64,000 nucleotides of DNA from Rhynchopus euleeides (GCA_963210315.1 OY723252.1:434001-498000); one strand, 5' to 3'; counted from the stretch's first letter, positions 10,070-20,083 are shown. Notes: generated from the letters alone by a model not told the origin. Translations and numbers: made by a program.

Positions 10070-12581
10070 CTACCCTACCCTACCCTAGGGTTGGGGCCGC
10101 CGGGGTCCCAGATTTTTTGGTAATTTCCAGGTGTGGGTAGGGGGACCTTTTCGAATTTTTTTTTCGAGGGGTGCCCATTTTGGCGATTTGGGCCCGATTT
10201 CGAGGGTTACGGGTGACCCTAGACCCTACCCAACCCTAGGGTTGGGGTTGGGGTTAACTCCAGACCCTACCCTCACCCTAGGGTTAGGGTTAACCCTAGA
10301 CCCTACCCTGGGGTTAGGGTTAACCCTATACCCTACCCAACCCTAGGGTTAGGGTCAGGGTTAACCCTATACCCTACCCAACCCTAGGGTTAGGGTCAGG
10401 GTTAACCCTACACCCTACCCAACCCTAGGGTTAGGGTTGGGGTTAACCCTAGACCCTACCCTAGGGTTAGGGTCAGGGTTAACCCTAGACCCAACCCTAC
10501 CCTAGGGTTAGGGTTAACCCTACACCCTACCCAACCCTAGGGTTAGGGTTAGGGTTAACCCTAGACCCTACCCTAGGGTTAGGGTCAGGGTTAACCCTAT
10601 ACCCAACCCAACCCTACACCCAACCCTACCCTAGGGTTAGGGTTAACCCTAGACCCAACCCTACCCTAGGGTTAGGGTTAACCCTAGACCCTACCCTAGG
10701 GTTAGGGTCAGGGTTAACCCTAGACCCAACCCAACCCTACACCCAACCCTACCCTAGGGTTAGGGTTAGGGTTAACCCTAGACCCAACCCAACCCTAGGG
10801 TTAGGGTTCGGGTTAACCCTAGACCCAACCCAACCCTAGGGTTAGGGTTGGGGTTAACCCTATACCCTACCCAACCCTAGGGTTAGGGTCAGGGTTAACC
10901 CTAGACCCAACCCAACCCTAGGGTTAGGGTTAGGGTTAACCCTATACCCAACCCAACCCTAGGGTTAGGGTTAACCCAACCCAACCCTAGGGTTAGGGTT
11001 AACCCAACCCGACCCTAGGGTTAGGGTTAACCCTACACCCTACCCAACCCTAGGGTTAGGGTCAGGGTTAACCCTAGACCCAACCCAACCCTAGGGTTAG
11101 GGTTAACCCTATACCCCACCCAACCCTAGGGTTAGGGTTAGGGTTAACCCTATACCCAACCCTACCCTAGGGTTAGGGTTAGGGTTAACCCAAGACCCAA
11201 CCCTACCCTAGGGTTAGGGTTAACCCTATACCCTACCCAACCCTAGGGTTAGGGTTGGGGTTAACCCTATACCCTACCCTCACCCTAGGGTTAGGGTTAA
11301 CCCTATACCCAACCCAACCCTAGGGTTAGGGTTAACCCAAGACCCAACCCTACCCTAGGGTTAGGGTTAGGGTTAACCCTATACACAACCCAACCCTAGG
11401 GTTAGGGTTAACCCTATACCCTACCCAACCCGAGGGTTAGGGTTGGGGGTTAACCCAAGACCCTGCCCGACCCTAGGGTTAGGGTTCACCCTAGACCCAA
11501 CCCTACCCTAGGGTTCGGGTTTGGGTCAGGGTGAACCCTAGACCCGACCCAACCCTCGGATCAGGGTTGGGGTTAACCCTATACCCTACCCTAACCCTAG
11601 GGTAGGGTCTAGGGTCAACCCTGACCCTAACCCTAGGGTTGGGTCAAGGGTTAACCCTAACCCTAGGGTTGGGTAGGGTCTAGGGTTTACCCTGACCCTA
11701 ACCCTAGGGTTAGGGTAGGGTCTAGGGTCAACCCTGACCCTAACCCGAGGGTTGGGTAGGGTCTAGGGTTAACCCTGACCCTAACCCTAGGGTTAGGGTA
11801 GGGTCTAGGGTCAACCCTAACCCTATCCCTAGGGTTGGGTCAAGGGTTAACCCTAACCCTAACCCTAGGGTTGGGTAGGGTCTAGGGTCAACCCTGACCC
11901 TTACCCTAGGGTTGGGTAGGGTCTGGGGTCAACCCTGACCCTAACCCTAGGGTTGGGTCAAGGGTTTACCCTAACCCTAACCCTAGGGTTGGGTAGGGTC
12001 TGGGGTCAACCCTGACCCTAACCCTAGGGTTGGGTCAAGGGTTAACCCTAACCCTAACCCTAGGGTTAGGGTAGGGTCTAGGGTTAACCCTGACCCTAAC
12101 CCTAGGGTTGGGTCAAGGGTTAACCCTAACCCTAACCCTAGGGTTAGGGTAGGGTCTAGGGGTTTACCCTGACCCTAACCCTAGGGTTGGGTAGGGTCGA
12201 GGGTCAACCCTGACCCTAACCCGAGGGTTGGGTAGGGTCTAGGGTTAACCCTAACCCTAACCCTAGGGTTAGGGTAGGGTCTAGGGTTAACCCTGACCCT
12301 AACCCTAGGGTTAGGGTAGGGTCTAGGGTCAACCCTAACCCTATCCCTAGGGTTGGGTCAAGGGTTAACCCTAACCCTAACCCTAGGGTTGGGTAGGGTC
12401 TAGGGTCAACCCTGACCCTTACCCTAGGGTTGGGTAGGGTCTAGGATCAACCCTGGCCCTGACCCCTGGGTTGGGTAGGGTCGTGTTGGGTCGGGTTATG
12501 GGTACCCAACCCTCACCCTAGGGTAGGGTTGGGTCGGGTTGTGGGTACCCCCGACGTGCTGTAGGGTAGGGTAGGGTAGGG
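10070..12581. repeat. Telomere-like inverted satellite inside the hAT-like element
   Basis: Repeats of about 30-60 bp are built from both telomeric strands: CCCTAGGGTTAGGG alternates with GGGTTAACCCTA and CCCTACCCAACCC. Each unit therefore contains two short palindromes, CCCTAGGG and GGGTTAACCC. The left half (to about 11590) carries the unit in one orientation and the right half carries its reverse complement (AACCCTAGGG followed by GGTAGGGTCTAGGGT), so the block is a large imperfect palindrome. A true chromosome end would carry one strand orientation running to a terminus. Here both outer ends join the transposon termini. Confidence 0.9.
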
Positions 12582-12627
12582 CCCCCCCCCCCCCCCCCCC
12601 TCCGGCCCAACGTTAAGTCCGGCCCCA

Positions 12628-12645
12628 GAATTAGCCAGAGGCCTG
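12628..12645 (-). repeat. Right terminal inverted repeat of the hAT-like element
   Basis: GAATTAGCCAGAGGCCTG, the perfect reverse complement of 9999-10016, followed immediately by the second TCAACATA. Confidence 0.85.
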
Positions 12646-12653
12646 TCAACATA
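12646..12653. repeat. hAT-like element target-site duplication, right copy (8 bp)
   Basis: TCAACATA, identical to 9991-9998. On the coding strand it is the TATGTTGA that encodes Y-V-D of the OTU domain. Confidence 0.85.
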
Positions 12654-13496
12654 CCCCAACTCTAAGGGGGCGCCCTCCGCCTTCACACCCCCGGAGTCGT
12701 CTGTCTCCATGGCCCCCGGCGTCACTTCTACGCGGCGTAGCTTGCCATCAGGTCCCACGTCGTATATATAGATGGGGGTCTGTGTGGCGTCGGCGACTGC
12801 CCTGGCTGCGAGGTGCCCCACCCAGGTCCCCTGCTTCTCTACGGTGTCCGCATATTCATCGGGCGTGCATTCATCGATGAACGCCCCGTACTCCGCGAGG
12901 TTCTCGCGAATATGCTGCGCCGCCCGCCTCCTTAGTTCCCCATGCCAATCTGTACTGCCGATCAAGGCGTGGGAGAGTGCCTTGAACATGCAGTCTCCCC
13001 CACCCCCGCATTCCACCGTTCCCTTCATGAAGGGGTTGAGCAGGCTCGCCAGCGAGCGAGCCGTGCTCGCAGCCACCGCCACCTGCTCGTCCGAGCGCTC
13101 CAGGGCCTCCTTCGCGCGTCTGAACGTGGCGTTCATGTGCTCATTCTCTGTGTCAGTGCAGCCGTATTGCGCCGCCCGACCCTTCCCCCCTTTCTTCCAG
13201 TCCCGTAGGGCAGCCGTCGCTTCTGAGACCAGATGCTTCGTCGCGACATCTCCCTGTACCCCGCCGTTCATCACATCCACGGCGTCGGACAGGTCCGTCC
13301 ACATCTCCAGGCGCTTGGCGCCGCCCCCCCGCTCTACCAGCTCCTGCAACCCAGCGAGTAACGCACGTACACCCGCTGCGAGCTCCGTGCCCTGCTCCGC
13401 CCGCCGCTCGACGCTCCACAGCATCGCGCCCTTCTCAGACACCGCCGTCGCCGCCGATCCCCACTTCCCTCCGACAGAGGCACATGTGAAGAACAT
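12646..13496 (-). pseudogene. LINE ORF1, 5' part: RNase H-like segment and OTU protease domain
   Basis: The start is the first in-frame ATG of the LINE (13494-13496). Residues ~1-130 resemble an RNase H fold: T-E-L-A-A-G-V-R-A-L-L, then E-M-W-T-D-L-S-D-A-V, then E-H-M-N-A-T-F-R-R-A. The usual first Asp seems absent, so it may be degenerate. An OTU cysteine protease domain follows: G-G-G-D-C-M-F-K-A-L with Cys169 (codon 12990-12992), G-T-W-V-G-H-L-A-A-R-A, and P-I-Y-I-Y-D. OTU proteases cleave ubiquitin chains or viral/element polyproteins. The domain is cut at Y-V-D by the hAT-like element; its catalytic His lies at 9981-9983. Cys to His spacing, 118 residues after reconstruction, is normal for OTU. 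Together with 8097-9990 this gives a 914-residue ORF1. Confidence 0.78.
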
Positions 13497-14129
13497 GCGG
13501 ATTGTCCCCGGCGCCTCGCCTCCGACACCCCAATCCTGCTCGCACGCTGCCGCCGCCAACTGCTGGGCATCAGCCCCGTCAGCGACGCCGCTCCCCCGGT
13601 TGTAGAAGGAGGCCCTTTGGCCCCCGCCCCCGTCGTTGGTGCCCCCGCGGGCCCCGTGATACCCCTTCGTTACAGAGTCGCCTGGTGGCGATTGGGCATC
13701 AGCCCTGCCATCATCCCTCTGCACCTCCCCCGTCCCCGTGTTGATACTCCCGCTGCGCTCGAGCAAGGTACCGGCCTTGCGAGCACAGCGGCCCCCTTCC
13801 ACACCTGCGACATCCGCCGCCACCCGGGCGCCGCTGCCGTCCCCCCCGTTGTACACACAGGCCCCCTGGGCCTCCCCCGGGTCGCTGGAACCATCGGTCT
13901 CAAGCAAGGTACCGGCCTTGCGAGCCTCGTGGTCAGCCCCTTCGTCGTCCCGAGGCTCGTGCAGGGGGTACGCCCTGCGAGCCTCGCGTTCCTCCCCCGC
14001 TCCAGTGCACGCGCTGCGCTCAGCATCCCCATCAGGGGATCCCAGGGCCGCCAACGTGGAGGCGGCAGCGCGCGGCACGCAGCCTACATCGGGGGCAGTC
14101 GCTTCGTGAAGACTGCTCACCCCAGGCCC
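13497..14129 (-). other. LINE 5' region upstream of the ORF1 ATG
   Basis: This 633-nt stretch lies between the LINE 5' junction and the first in-frame ATG. It stays open in the DUF4116 frame but has low-complexity Gly/Ala/Arg-rich translation, so it is more likely an untranslated leader or promoter region. It contains a near-identical 26-bp direct repeat (core AAGGTACCGGCCTTGCGAGC) at 13759-13784 and 13900-13925, as seen in tandem 5' promoter units of some LINEs. Confidence 0.5.
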
Positions 14130-14148
14130 CTCGACTGCTGCAAGGACA
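14130..14148. repeat. LINE target-site duplication, right copy (19 bp)
   Basis: Second copy of CTCGACTGCTGCAAGGACA, identical to 2110-2128, at the 5' junction of the LINE within a DUF4116 unit. Confidence 0.9.
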
Positions 14149-15155
14149 AGGTCTCGCTCGCAGCGCAGCGACTCGTCTACGTGTTGTAGCAGGCCCCCGT
14201 CCCACATGATTGCCTCGCGTAGGAAGTCTGTGTCGCCACGCAGCTCAGGTGATATTTGATATGTTGATCGATACTTGAAGAAGGAGACGCGGCGCCAACG
14301 CAGCAGGGTCAGTACCACCTCCCTGTTGCCACTCGGCGCGTCAGAACAACCACGATTCCCAGCAGCTGCGAGAACAAGCTCGTCGTCGTTGCGCAGTGCC
14401 TCACTTGAGTACCGTGGATCGCTCTGTGCTGCCATGACCACCTCCCTGTCGTTGCGGAGGGACTCACAGGCGTATCTGATTGCCTCGCCACTTGATTGCA
14501 CAGCTGCCATGACGACCTCCCTGTCGGCCTGCAGCGCTGCATCGACATACTCGAGTGCATAGCCACAGCGCTGCACAACAATGAGGACGAACGGCTTGTT
14601 GCTGAGGAGTGCAGTAGATGCGTGATTGATGATATCAGGGAAATAGCGAGAGCTTGCCAGCAGCACATCCTCGTCAGCCCGCAGGTCTTCGGAAGCGTGT
14701 TGAAGTGCAGACCCGTCCCTGCGCACAGCTGCAATGACGATGGCTTTGTCACTGCGGAATGACTCATCCAGGTCCCGCAGAGCCTTCCCGGAACACGCCA
14801 CCATCGCAAGCGCCACATCACGCAGACGCCGTGCCCAAACAGGGATCGTCGCCATGTCAAACTTCCGCCACCCGTTCGCACGCTTGTGCTTCTGCAGCGG
14901 CTGCACGAAGCGAGCACCTGACAAGGCGACGTGGATGGAGCAGCCCTACGACACACCTGCGGCACCGGACAGAGGGGTGCTGTCGTGGAGCACGTGCCCA
15001 TCCACCGCCAGCTCCACGTCCTCGGCAAGCACGTCTGCAGGCGACCCGAGCACCACGTCGAGTGCCTTTGCTTTGAGATGCACCGGCGTGTCGTCCTCCC
15101 CGATGTGCACCGCATGCTGCTCCCCACACAGCCTGTCCTGCAAGTACACCTCCAT
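14130..15155 (-). pseudogene. UBL-DUF4116 gene, 5' (N-terminal) part
   Basis: The ATG at 15153-15155 (M-E-V-Y-L-Q) begins a domain of about 78 residues that reads like a ubiquitin fold: beta-rich start, D-V-V-L-G-S, an E-L-A-V-D-G-H-V-L-H-D-S-T-P-L turn and the C-terminal strand G-C-S-I-H-V-A-L. A TAG at 14946-14948 sits in frame just before that strand. After a basic linker (K-H-K-R-A) about nine DUF4116 units follow, with the pattern D-R-E-V-V-M-A-A-V, until the LINE target site. The gene continues at 2109-1045. UBL plus DUF4116 could tie the repeats to ubiquitin-dependent recognition, but no function is known. The TAG and the LINE both mark decay. Confidence 0.75.
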
Positions 15156-15360
15156 TGTCAACAACTGCTCTTACCGTTTCCCTGTGTGTCTGCTGTGTGG
15201 GTGTGCGATGTGATGTGTGTGTGGCGGTGGCTGCGTCACAGCAGAGCTGCGGCAGAACATGCCACAAGACACGGGCAGGCGGAACACATGAGCTGACACC
15301 GCCGACTAGCAAGGGGCAGGGGTGTGGTGTCCGCTCAGCAGACTCGCTATTTGATTCGCA

Positions 15361-15665
15361 TTGAGCGCCGCAGTGGTGCCGTTCTGTTCCGACCATCTCG
15401 TGGGTCAAAACGCCAGGAAGAGAGCGTGGATGCAGACAGATTGTTGGGGGCAACCGGGAACCGTCACCAAACCACTCCTGAGCCAGTTCCCCGAGGGTTC
15501 TGATCCCCCCATTGCCGGTAACGTGGGGTGGAGAGAGGACACGCACAGCAGCAGAGGGGGGTGGGTGCGGCAATGTCACAGCCCAGACCCCCCCGCCGCC
15601 CTGCGGTCCGTGTGTGATGATGTAGTTCTGGTGATTTGCGATTCGGAAATGCTGGGGGTGCACGG
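15361..15665. repeat. Dispersed repeat, copy 1
   Basis: Direct-orientation similarity to 17236-17607, very high over AACCGGGAACCGTCACCAAA through AAATGCTGGGGGTGCACGG. No coding signature and no clear terminal inverted repeats. Confidence 0.8.
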
Positions 15666-16687
15666 CCCAAGCCGTGCCAAGACCGCTGTGCGCAGCGGCG
15701 CCCTCCGACGAACCCGTGCACACACCCCCCTGTGCCATTCCTTTGTTGGCACACGTGCAAACGGGTCCGTGCCCCGACCCATGCCGATGGATTGGAACGC
15801 TTGGGACGGGGTGTGTAGCCACGCCCTTCGCAGCCCCACGGTGAGAAGAGAGAGGGGCTTCGCTGCCTCGCCTCTTCTGGCTGGCTTGTCAAAAGAGTCT
15901 TTCACCCTCGTTGACTGTTGTCACGAGGCTCAAGTGTAGAACAAAGCAGTACGGATAATGAGGGCTTCCGAACAGCAGAACGGTGTGCTGCCTGCCCAGG
16001 GGTTGCCTCGGGGTGCCACTCTGTGCGGACAGGATGCCGTCACGACGACCCCGGCACTCGATCCCAGATCATAAAGTTGTGGGCAGCTGAACACAAGAGA
16101 GGGTTCGGAAATGACCGGATGTAGAGGCGTATCTTGTCCTGATACTCGCCAAGCATGAAACGAGCAGAACAGGTGGGCCGTGAGAGCGAGCTCTGTTGTC
16201 CCTTGTGAAACAGGATTGCCGGGCTTCTTTTGATTGTTTGAAATCGCCGTTCATCCCAGGTCATCCTCACTCTGGGCTCTGAAGTGTGCTACGTGGGCTA
16301 ACAGTGCCACTCTGCCGCCTGTGATGTGCACTGTGCGGCCAGCCTCCGACCAGGAAGAGACAGAGAGAGAGAGAGAGACAGAGAAGGTCTAAGCCGAACA
16401 CATGGGCGGCTGGGCGGTGTGTGCCACACACACCCTTCGGCACCCTGACGGGAGAGCATCGCATGGCACCACACCTGAGCGTGTTGCAGTTTGGGTAAGA
16501 GAACTGGCTGCACGCAGTGCCCCCGAAAGGCCACAGCGTGAGAACCGATCCCACTGTAGCAACCGAGCAGGGGCTGTGGCACCACCCGGTCGTTGAGAGA
16601 GTCAATCTCAGAGGCTGGACCAGAGTGTGCAGGGTGATCACGTATTCCCTCTGTTTCTGTGTATTTGTCAGGGATCTTTTGCGGTGC

Positions 16688-16803
16688 CACGTACTCTGAA
16701 GGTTTCTCAGACTGCCACACAACAAACAGAAGTGGGCTGTTCCCCCGACCGCAGAGTGCCGCAGACCCCTGTGATGTTCCTATTGTTCCGAAAGACACAC
16801 ACA
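16688..16803. repeat. Short dispersed repeat, copy 1
   Basis: Shares GGCTGTT, CTCGACC-like and CCTGTGATGTTCC blocks, in the same order, with 17640-17757, just downstream of the second copy of the longer repeat. The two probably belong to one larger diverged duplication of about 1-2 kb. Confidence 0.6.
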
Positions 16804-17235
16804 GAGGGAACCTCCTTGCCCAGCAACAGTAAAAAGACCCGACAGACACTATGTCTTCGTTGAGCGGCACACTCGGCTCAAAGATGCGACTGGGTCCTGT
16901 TCGTTGCTTCGTGACTTCCGCTGCCACCCGGCAATGAGGCAACAGTGACGATTTGGTCGTCCTGCAACACATGAAATCAGGGAAGTGGGAGGGTCGCATG
17001 AGGGGAGCGTTTCGCGTTTCCTTATTTTCTGCGTCATATGGCTGCATGTTGTGGGGCGGGGGGGCGGGGGAGGCGGTGGGGTGTTTGCTCGCTCCGGCGA
17101 TTCTCTCCCAAATAAGAGGAAATTCACAACAACAAAAAAACGTGCCGTTTTCGACACCGCCGCGAGGACTACCACCCCACCTCCCCCGTCCCCCATCCCA
17201 TGTCTGCATGCATGCCTGCGGCACTCAATGAATCT

Positions 17236-17607
17236 CATTGAGACCGCAGTGGCGTCGTTCTGATCATCCCATTTTCTTCAAAACGCCAAGTAAAGAGCTA
17301 CGATAAACATGCCATGCTTGGGGCAACCGGGCACTAACCTACTTCTGGATGCCAGGAAAAGAGCGTGGATGAAGATAACTTGCTAGGGGCAACCGGGAAC
17401 CGTCACCAAACCACTCCTGAGCCACTTCCCCGAGGGTTTTGATCCCCCCATTGCCGGTAACGTGGGGTGGAGAGAGGACACGCACAGCAGCAGAGGGGGG
17501 TGGGTGCGGCAATGCCACAGCCCAGACCCCCCCCGCCGCCCTGCGGTCCGTGTGTGATGACGTTATAGTATGTGATGATTTGGATTCTAAAATGCTGGGG
17601 GTGCACG
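17236..17607. repeat. Dispersed repeat, copy 2 with internal partial duplication
   Basis: Direct copy of 15361-15665. It carries about 55 extra bases near 17297-17351 that look like a partial duplication of the GGGGCAACCGGG segment. Confidence 0.8.
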
Positions 17608-18401
17608 GTGCCCAGCTGTGCCCAGTATCTCTCGGGCCGCCAACCGGACTGCCAAGAGGAAGCAGCGGTGGCTGTTTCCTCGACCAGAGTGCAACAGAGA
17701 GCACAGACCCTGTGATGTTCCCTCATTCCGGGAAAGACACCGGAACATCCGAGTGAAAGGACTGACAGAACACGACGTAGGCACTGCAGCAGTTCATGAG
17801 TGAAGGGACAAACCTGGCAAGGTGGCGAAATGCGATGTCACAACCATGCCAAGGTGGGAAACTATCTGTGCCCCCTGCTGGGATGTGAAGTGACAGCAAG
17901 GGATGCGGGGCTAACAAAACAAAATGGCAAAATAAAAATGGCTTCTGCCAAAATTGTGTTGTTGACGCACACTCCCTTTGTGAACACCACTCCCAGGTCT
18001 GAAGTGGGGCCGTAAGATTCAGCAAACGAGCAAAAGGCACAGATAGTTCCCGCAGTTGACGACGCCGATCTTTCAAAAACAATGTCATTGAGAGCTTTGT
18101 TGTTCTCCGCATTTTTGCATAGACGCGTTGACGATCCCACACTCAGAGGGACGTTCCGGTAAAGCCGAGGGGTACTCCGGTAAAGCCAAATGAAAGGAAA
18201 GGATGGGGCGATTCTCACTAAAATGGGAGCATTGATACACGCCATAACGCACGATTGGGGACGTGGCACCGAGTGAACTCTGGTGCTGCACACTGTACAC
18301 TCACAGTGTGACATGCGATAATATATGTAGGGCAGAGCACACCGAGCAGCATGCCCTTCGTGTGATCTTGGTGCCATCTCCACTGCCCACACAGGCAGCA
18401 G

Positions 18402-18458
18402 GTAGAACTCGCAAATACCCAACCGGAGGAGGAAGGGGATCGCGTGCAGCCTGCCCAC
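18402..18458. repeat. Short dispersed repeat, copy 1 (partner 23127-23178)
   Basis: GAACTCGCAAATAC followed by CCAACCGGAGGAGGAAGGGG occurs here and, with small changes, at 23127-23178 in the same orientation. Confidence 0.7.
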
Positions 18459-19635
18459 ACAACTGGCAACCCCCAGCACCTCCTTGAGGGTGCGGTGATG
18501 AGGGCCACAAGGGCACGAACAGCACACGGGTTACTTGTTCACCCCATCGAAGTGTGCAGGCAGGCCACCTCCACTTGCCGCCATACCATCCCCACTTGTC
18601 CTTCACGACGCGGTAGTCAGGGGCCTATCACCGGACATGTCAGGTGACAGGTCACACTGTAGACCCACATGACCGCCGCGTCGTGTTCGTTTGAGGCATC
18701 GACGATTCAACACGTCAACGAATGAAGGGAGCCCCGTCTCCCTCTCACACCCTCCCCCATTTTCCTTCGATGTGTTGCTGCGCTGAAGCTTCCCACAACT
18801 CATGCACCACACCTGCGGGGGGGGAGGGGTAGTGAAATATATAGGGGTATATAGAAACAATGACGAGGATGGCCTCCCTTCATTCGGTGTGCAGGTTGTG
18901 TCTGAGACCCAATGCTATATCCGGCCTGTGGTGTGGTGTTGCACTGTGTAGGCAATATAGGCTGTTATGGCGTGTATATAAACTGCCTTTGGTTCCCACG
19001 ACCAGACGCCAAGGCATCCAGATGGGGAATGTGCGTGGGTTACCAGTGCCATCATTGAGACAGATTCACGTCACCTAACGTGCTGTGCCACTTTCAAAGT
19101 AGTATTCCATTTGCATGGCAGCTTTTCGTCGAAAGTGTCAAGGTGGGGGGGGGGGGGGGTTTGATCGTCGAGAGTGAATGAAAAAGCAAGTCGCCCAGCA
19201 CCTTCTTGCAATGTAAGTCCTTTTTTGTGTCAAACGCACCGTGCTCACGGAAGGCGTTCAGAACTAAAAAGGTTGCAGTGGGAGCAATGTTTTGTTCACC
19301 TACACTCCACGCCCCAACGTGCAGGTGACCAGAAGGTTGCACAAACAAAACAAAAGAAACCCGGCAATCCTTTTTATAGTCACTACACAAGATATGTTGT
19401 ACAAGGCAGATCAATACACGATGGGAGATCAAGGTGGGGGGCGGGGTAAAAAGTTTATGGTGACAGGTTCGGCTGCCAACCCACGACCGTACCGTATAGA
19501 CGCGTAACATATGTCGGAGCAGCCGGTACACTTGCGGTGAGTGCACTGTAAGAGCGATTGCCCTCTGGTTTTAATATGACACACACAGTGACACTGCACC
19601 TTGTGGCGGCGGAAAAGTGTCGCCGTTGCTCACAC

Positions 19636-19787
19636 GGTGGCCTAGTCAGGGCTTGACCAGGCCTGTCCCTGGTCAACAAAGGGCCTGGTCAGTGACCTGG
19701 TCATGACCAGGGGGAGAGGGCAAACAGGGATCCCCTGGTCAATTTTGGCCTGGTCAACGACCTGGTCAAAACCCTGACTAGGCCACC
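19636..19787. repeat. Foldback element built of CCTGGTCA motifs
   Basis: The ends are a perfect 16-bp inverted repeat, GGTGGCCTAGTCAGGG against its complement at 19772-19787. The 120-bp interior holds about eight copies of CCTGGTCA or its complement TGACCAGG in both orientations. It is non-coding and looks like a miniature foldback element or a cluster of binding sites. Confidence 0.75.
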
Positions 19788-19861
19788 ACTCACTTCTCGC
19801 ACCGCCCCAGAACCGTGCCAGCCCCGCATCTTGCGTCTGTCTGTGAGGTGCAACTCACATA

Positions 19862-19889
19862 TTTGCTCACTTCTGAGCGGGGCCCTCTA
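19862..19889. repeat. 28-bp direct repeat (partner 20272-20299)
   Basis: The segment TTTGCTCACTTCTGAGCGGG plus the next 8 bases is repeated exactly at 20272-20299, 410 bp downstream. The 382 bp between contain a poly-G run and the small GGGTCTTCGCT element. Confidence 0.8.
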
Positions 19890-19986
19890 CTGTCATGTTA
19901 TTGGTTTATTTCTGTGTACAGATACACACTGCTGATTCGCTTGTCGGGTGGGGGGGGGGGGGGAAAGAAACATATCAAAAGACATA

Positions 19987-20083
19987 GGGGGTCTTCGCTA
20001 CGGGGTGATCGTCAGTGCATTTTGGTGCATTTCCTGTTGAATTGGCTGAAAACTGACGAAGTTTGTCGACCAGCAAAGACCCC
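19987..20083. repeat. Small element with GGGGTCTTCGCT ends
   Basis: It starts GGGGTCTTCGCT and ends with the near-complement AGCAAAGACCCC. It includes GTGCATTTTGGTGCATTT and GACGAAGTTTGTCGACCAGC, all of which also occur in the foldback core at 52745-53215. It is a diverged short relative of that core. Confidence 0.65.

Larger units (their letters stand above)
9999..12645. mobile_element. hAT-like foldback element carrying telomere-like repeats
   Basis: It begins CAGGCCTCTGGCTAATTC and ends with its exact reverse complement (18-bp terminal inverted repeats). It is flanked by an 8-bp duplication, TCAACATA, and spans 2647 bp. Inside each terminus are an AACGTT palindrome, a long homopolymer (G on the left at ~10043-10069, C on the right at ~12582-12600), several CCCTA or TAGGG pentamers, and then a telomere-like satellite inverted about 11590. 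It has no coding capacity, so it is non-autonomous. It interrupts the OTU reading frame of LINE ORF1; removal with one duplication copy restores that frame exactly. The hAT label rests on duplication length and the CAGG terminus only. Confidence 0.82.
2129..14129 (-). mobile_element. Non-LTR retrotransposon (LINE) inserted in the DUF4116 gene
   Basis: Bounded by a perfect 19-bp target-site duplication. It is read on the minus strand, 5' end near 14129 and 3' end near 2129. It encodes ORF1 (RNase H-like segment, OTU domain, possible RNA-binding region, coiled coil) and ORF2 (APE endonuclease, reverse transcriptase, zinc knuckle, Cys/His-rich tail). The span is 12.0 kb; without the hAT-like element and the 28S fragment the LINE is about 8.4 kb. 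There is no poly(A) tail: the 3' end is a short AT-rich tail (reverse strand ...AAAGCATATA). ORF2 carries a TGA, an A-run frameshift and a C-terminal frameshift, so this copy is dead. OTU-like peptidases have been reported in LINE groups such as Dualen/RandI of green algae; membership there is only a possibility. Confidence 0.88.
15156..19635. other. Non-coding region with dispersed direct repeats
   Basis: No gene was recognised. The region contains a ~300-370-bp repeat pair (15361-15665, 17236-17607), a shorter pair (16688-16803, 17640-17757), a GA microsatellite near 16360-16385 and poly-G runs near 18815 and 19145. Open frames are short and lack motifs. Confidence 0.6.

Noticed and set aside
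10070..12581. A true telomere or chromosome end
   Set aside because: Both strands are mixed within each unit, the block is inverted about its centre, and both sides end in transposon termini with an 8-bp duplication inside a reading frame.
14946..14948. Programmed readthrough or alternative code for TAG
   Set aside because: The LINE ORF2 instead has an in-frame TGA and frameshifts, and the gene is already split by a LINE. Plain decay explains both.
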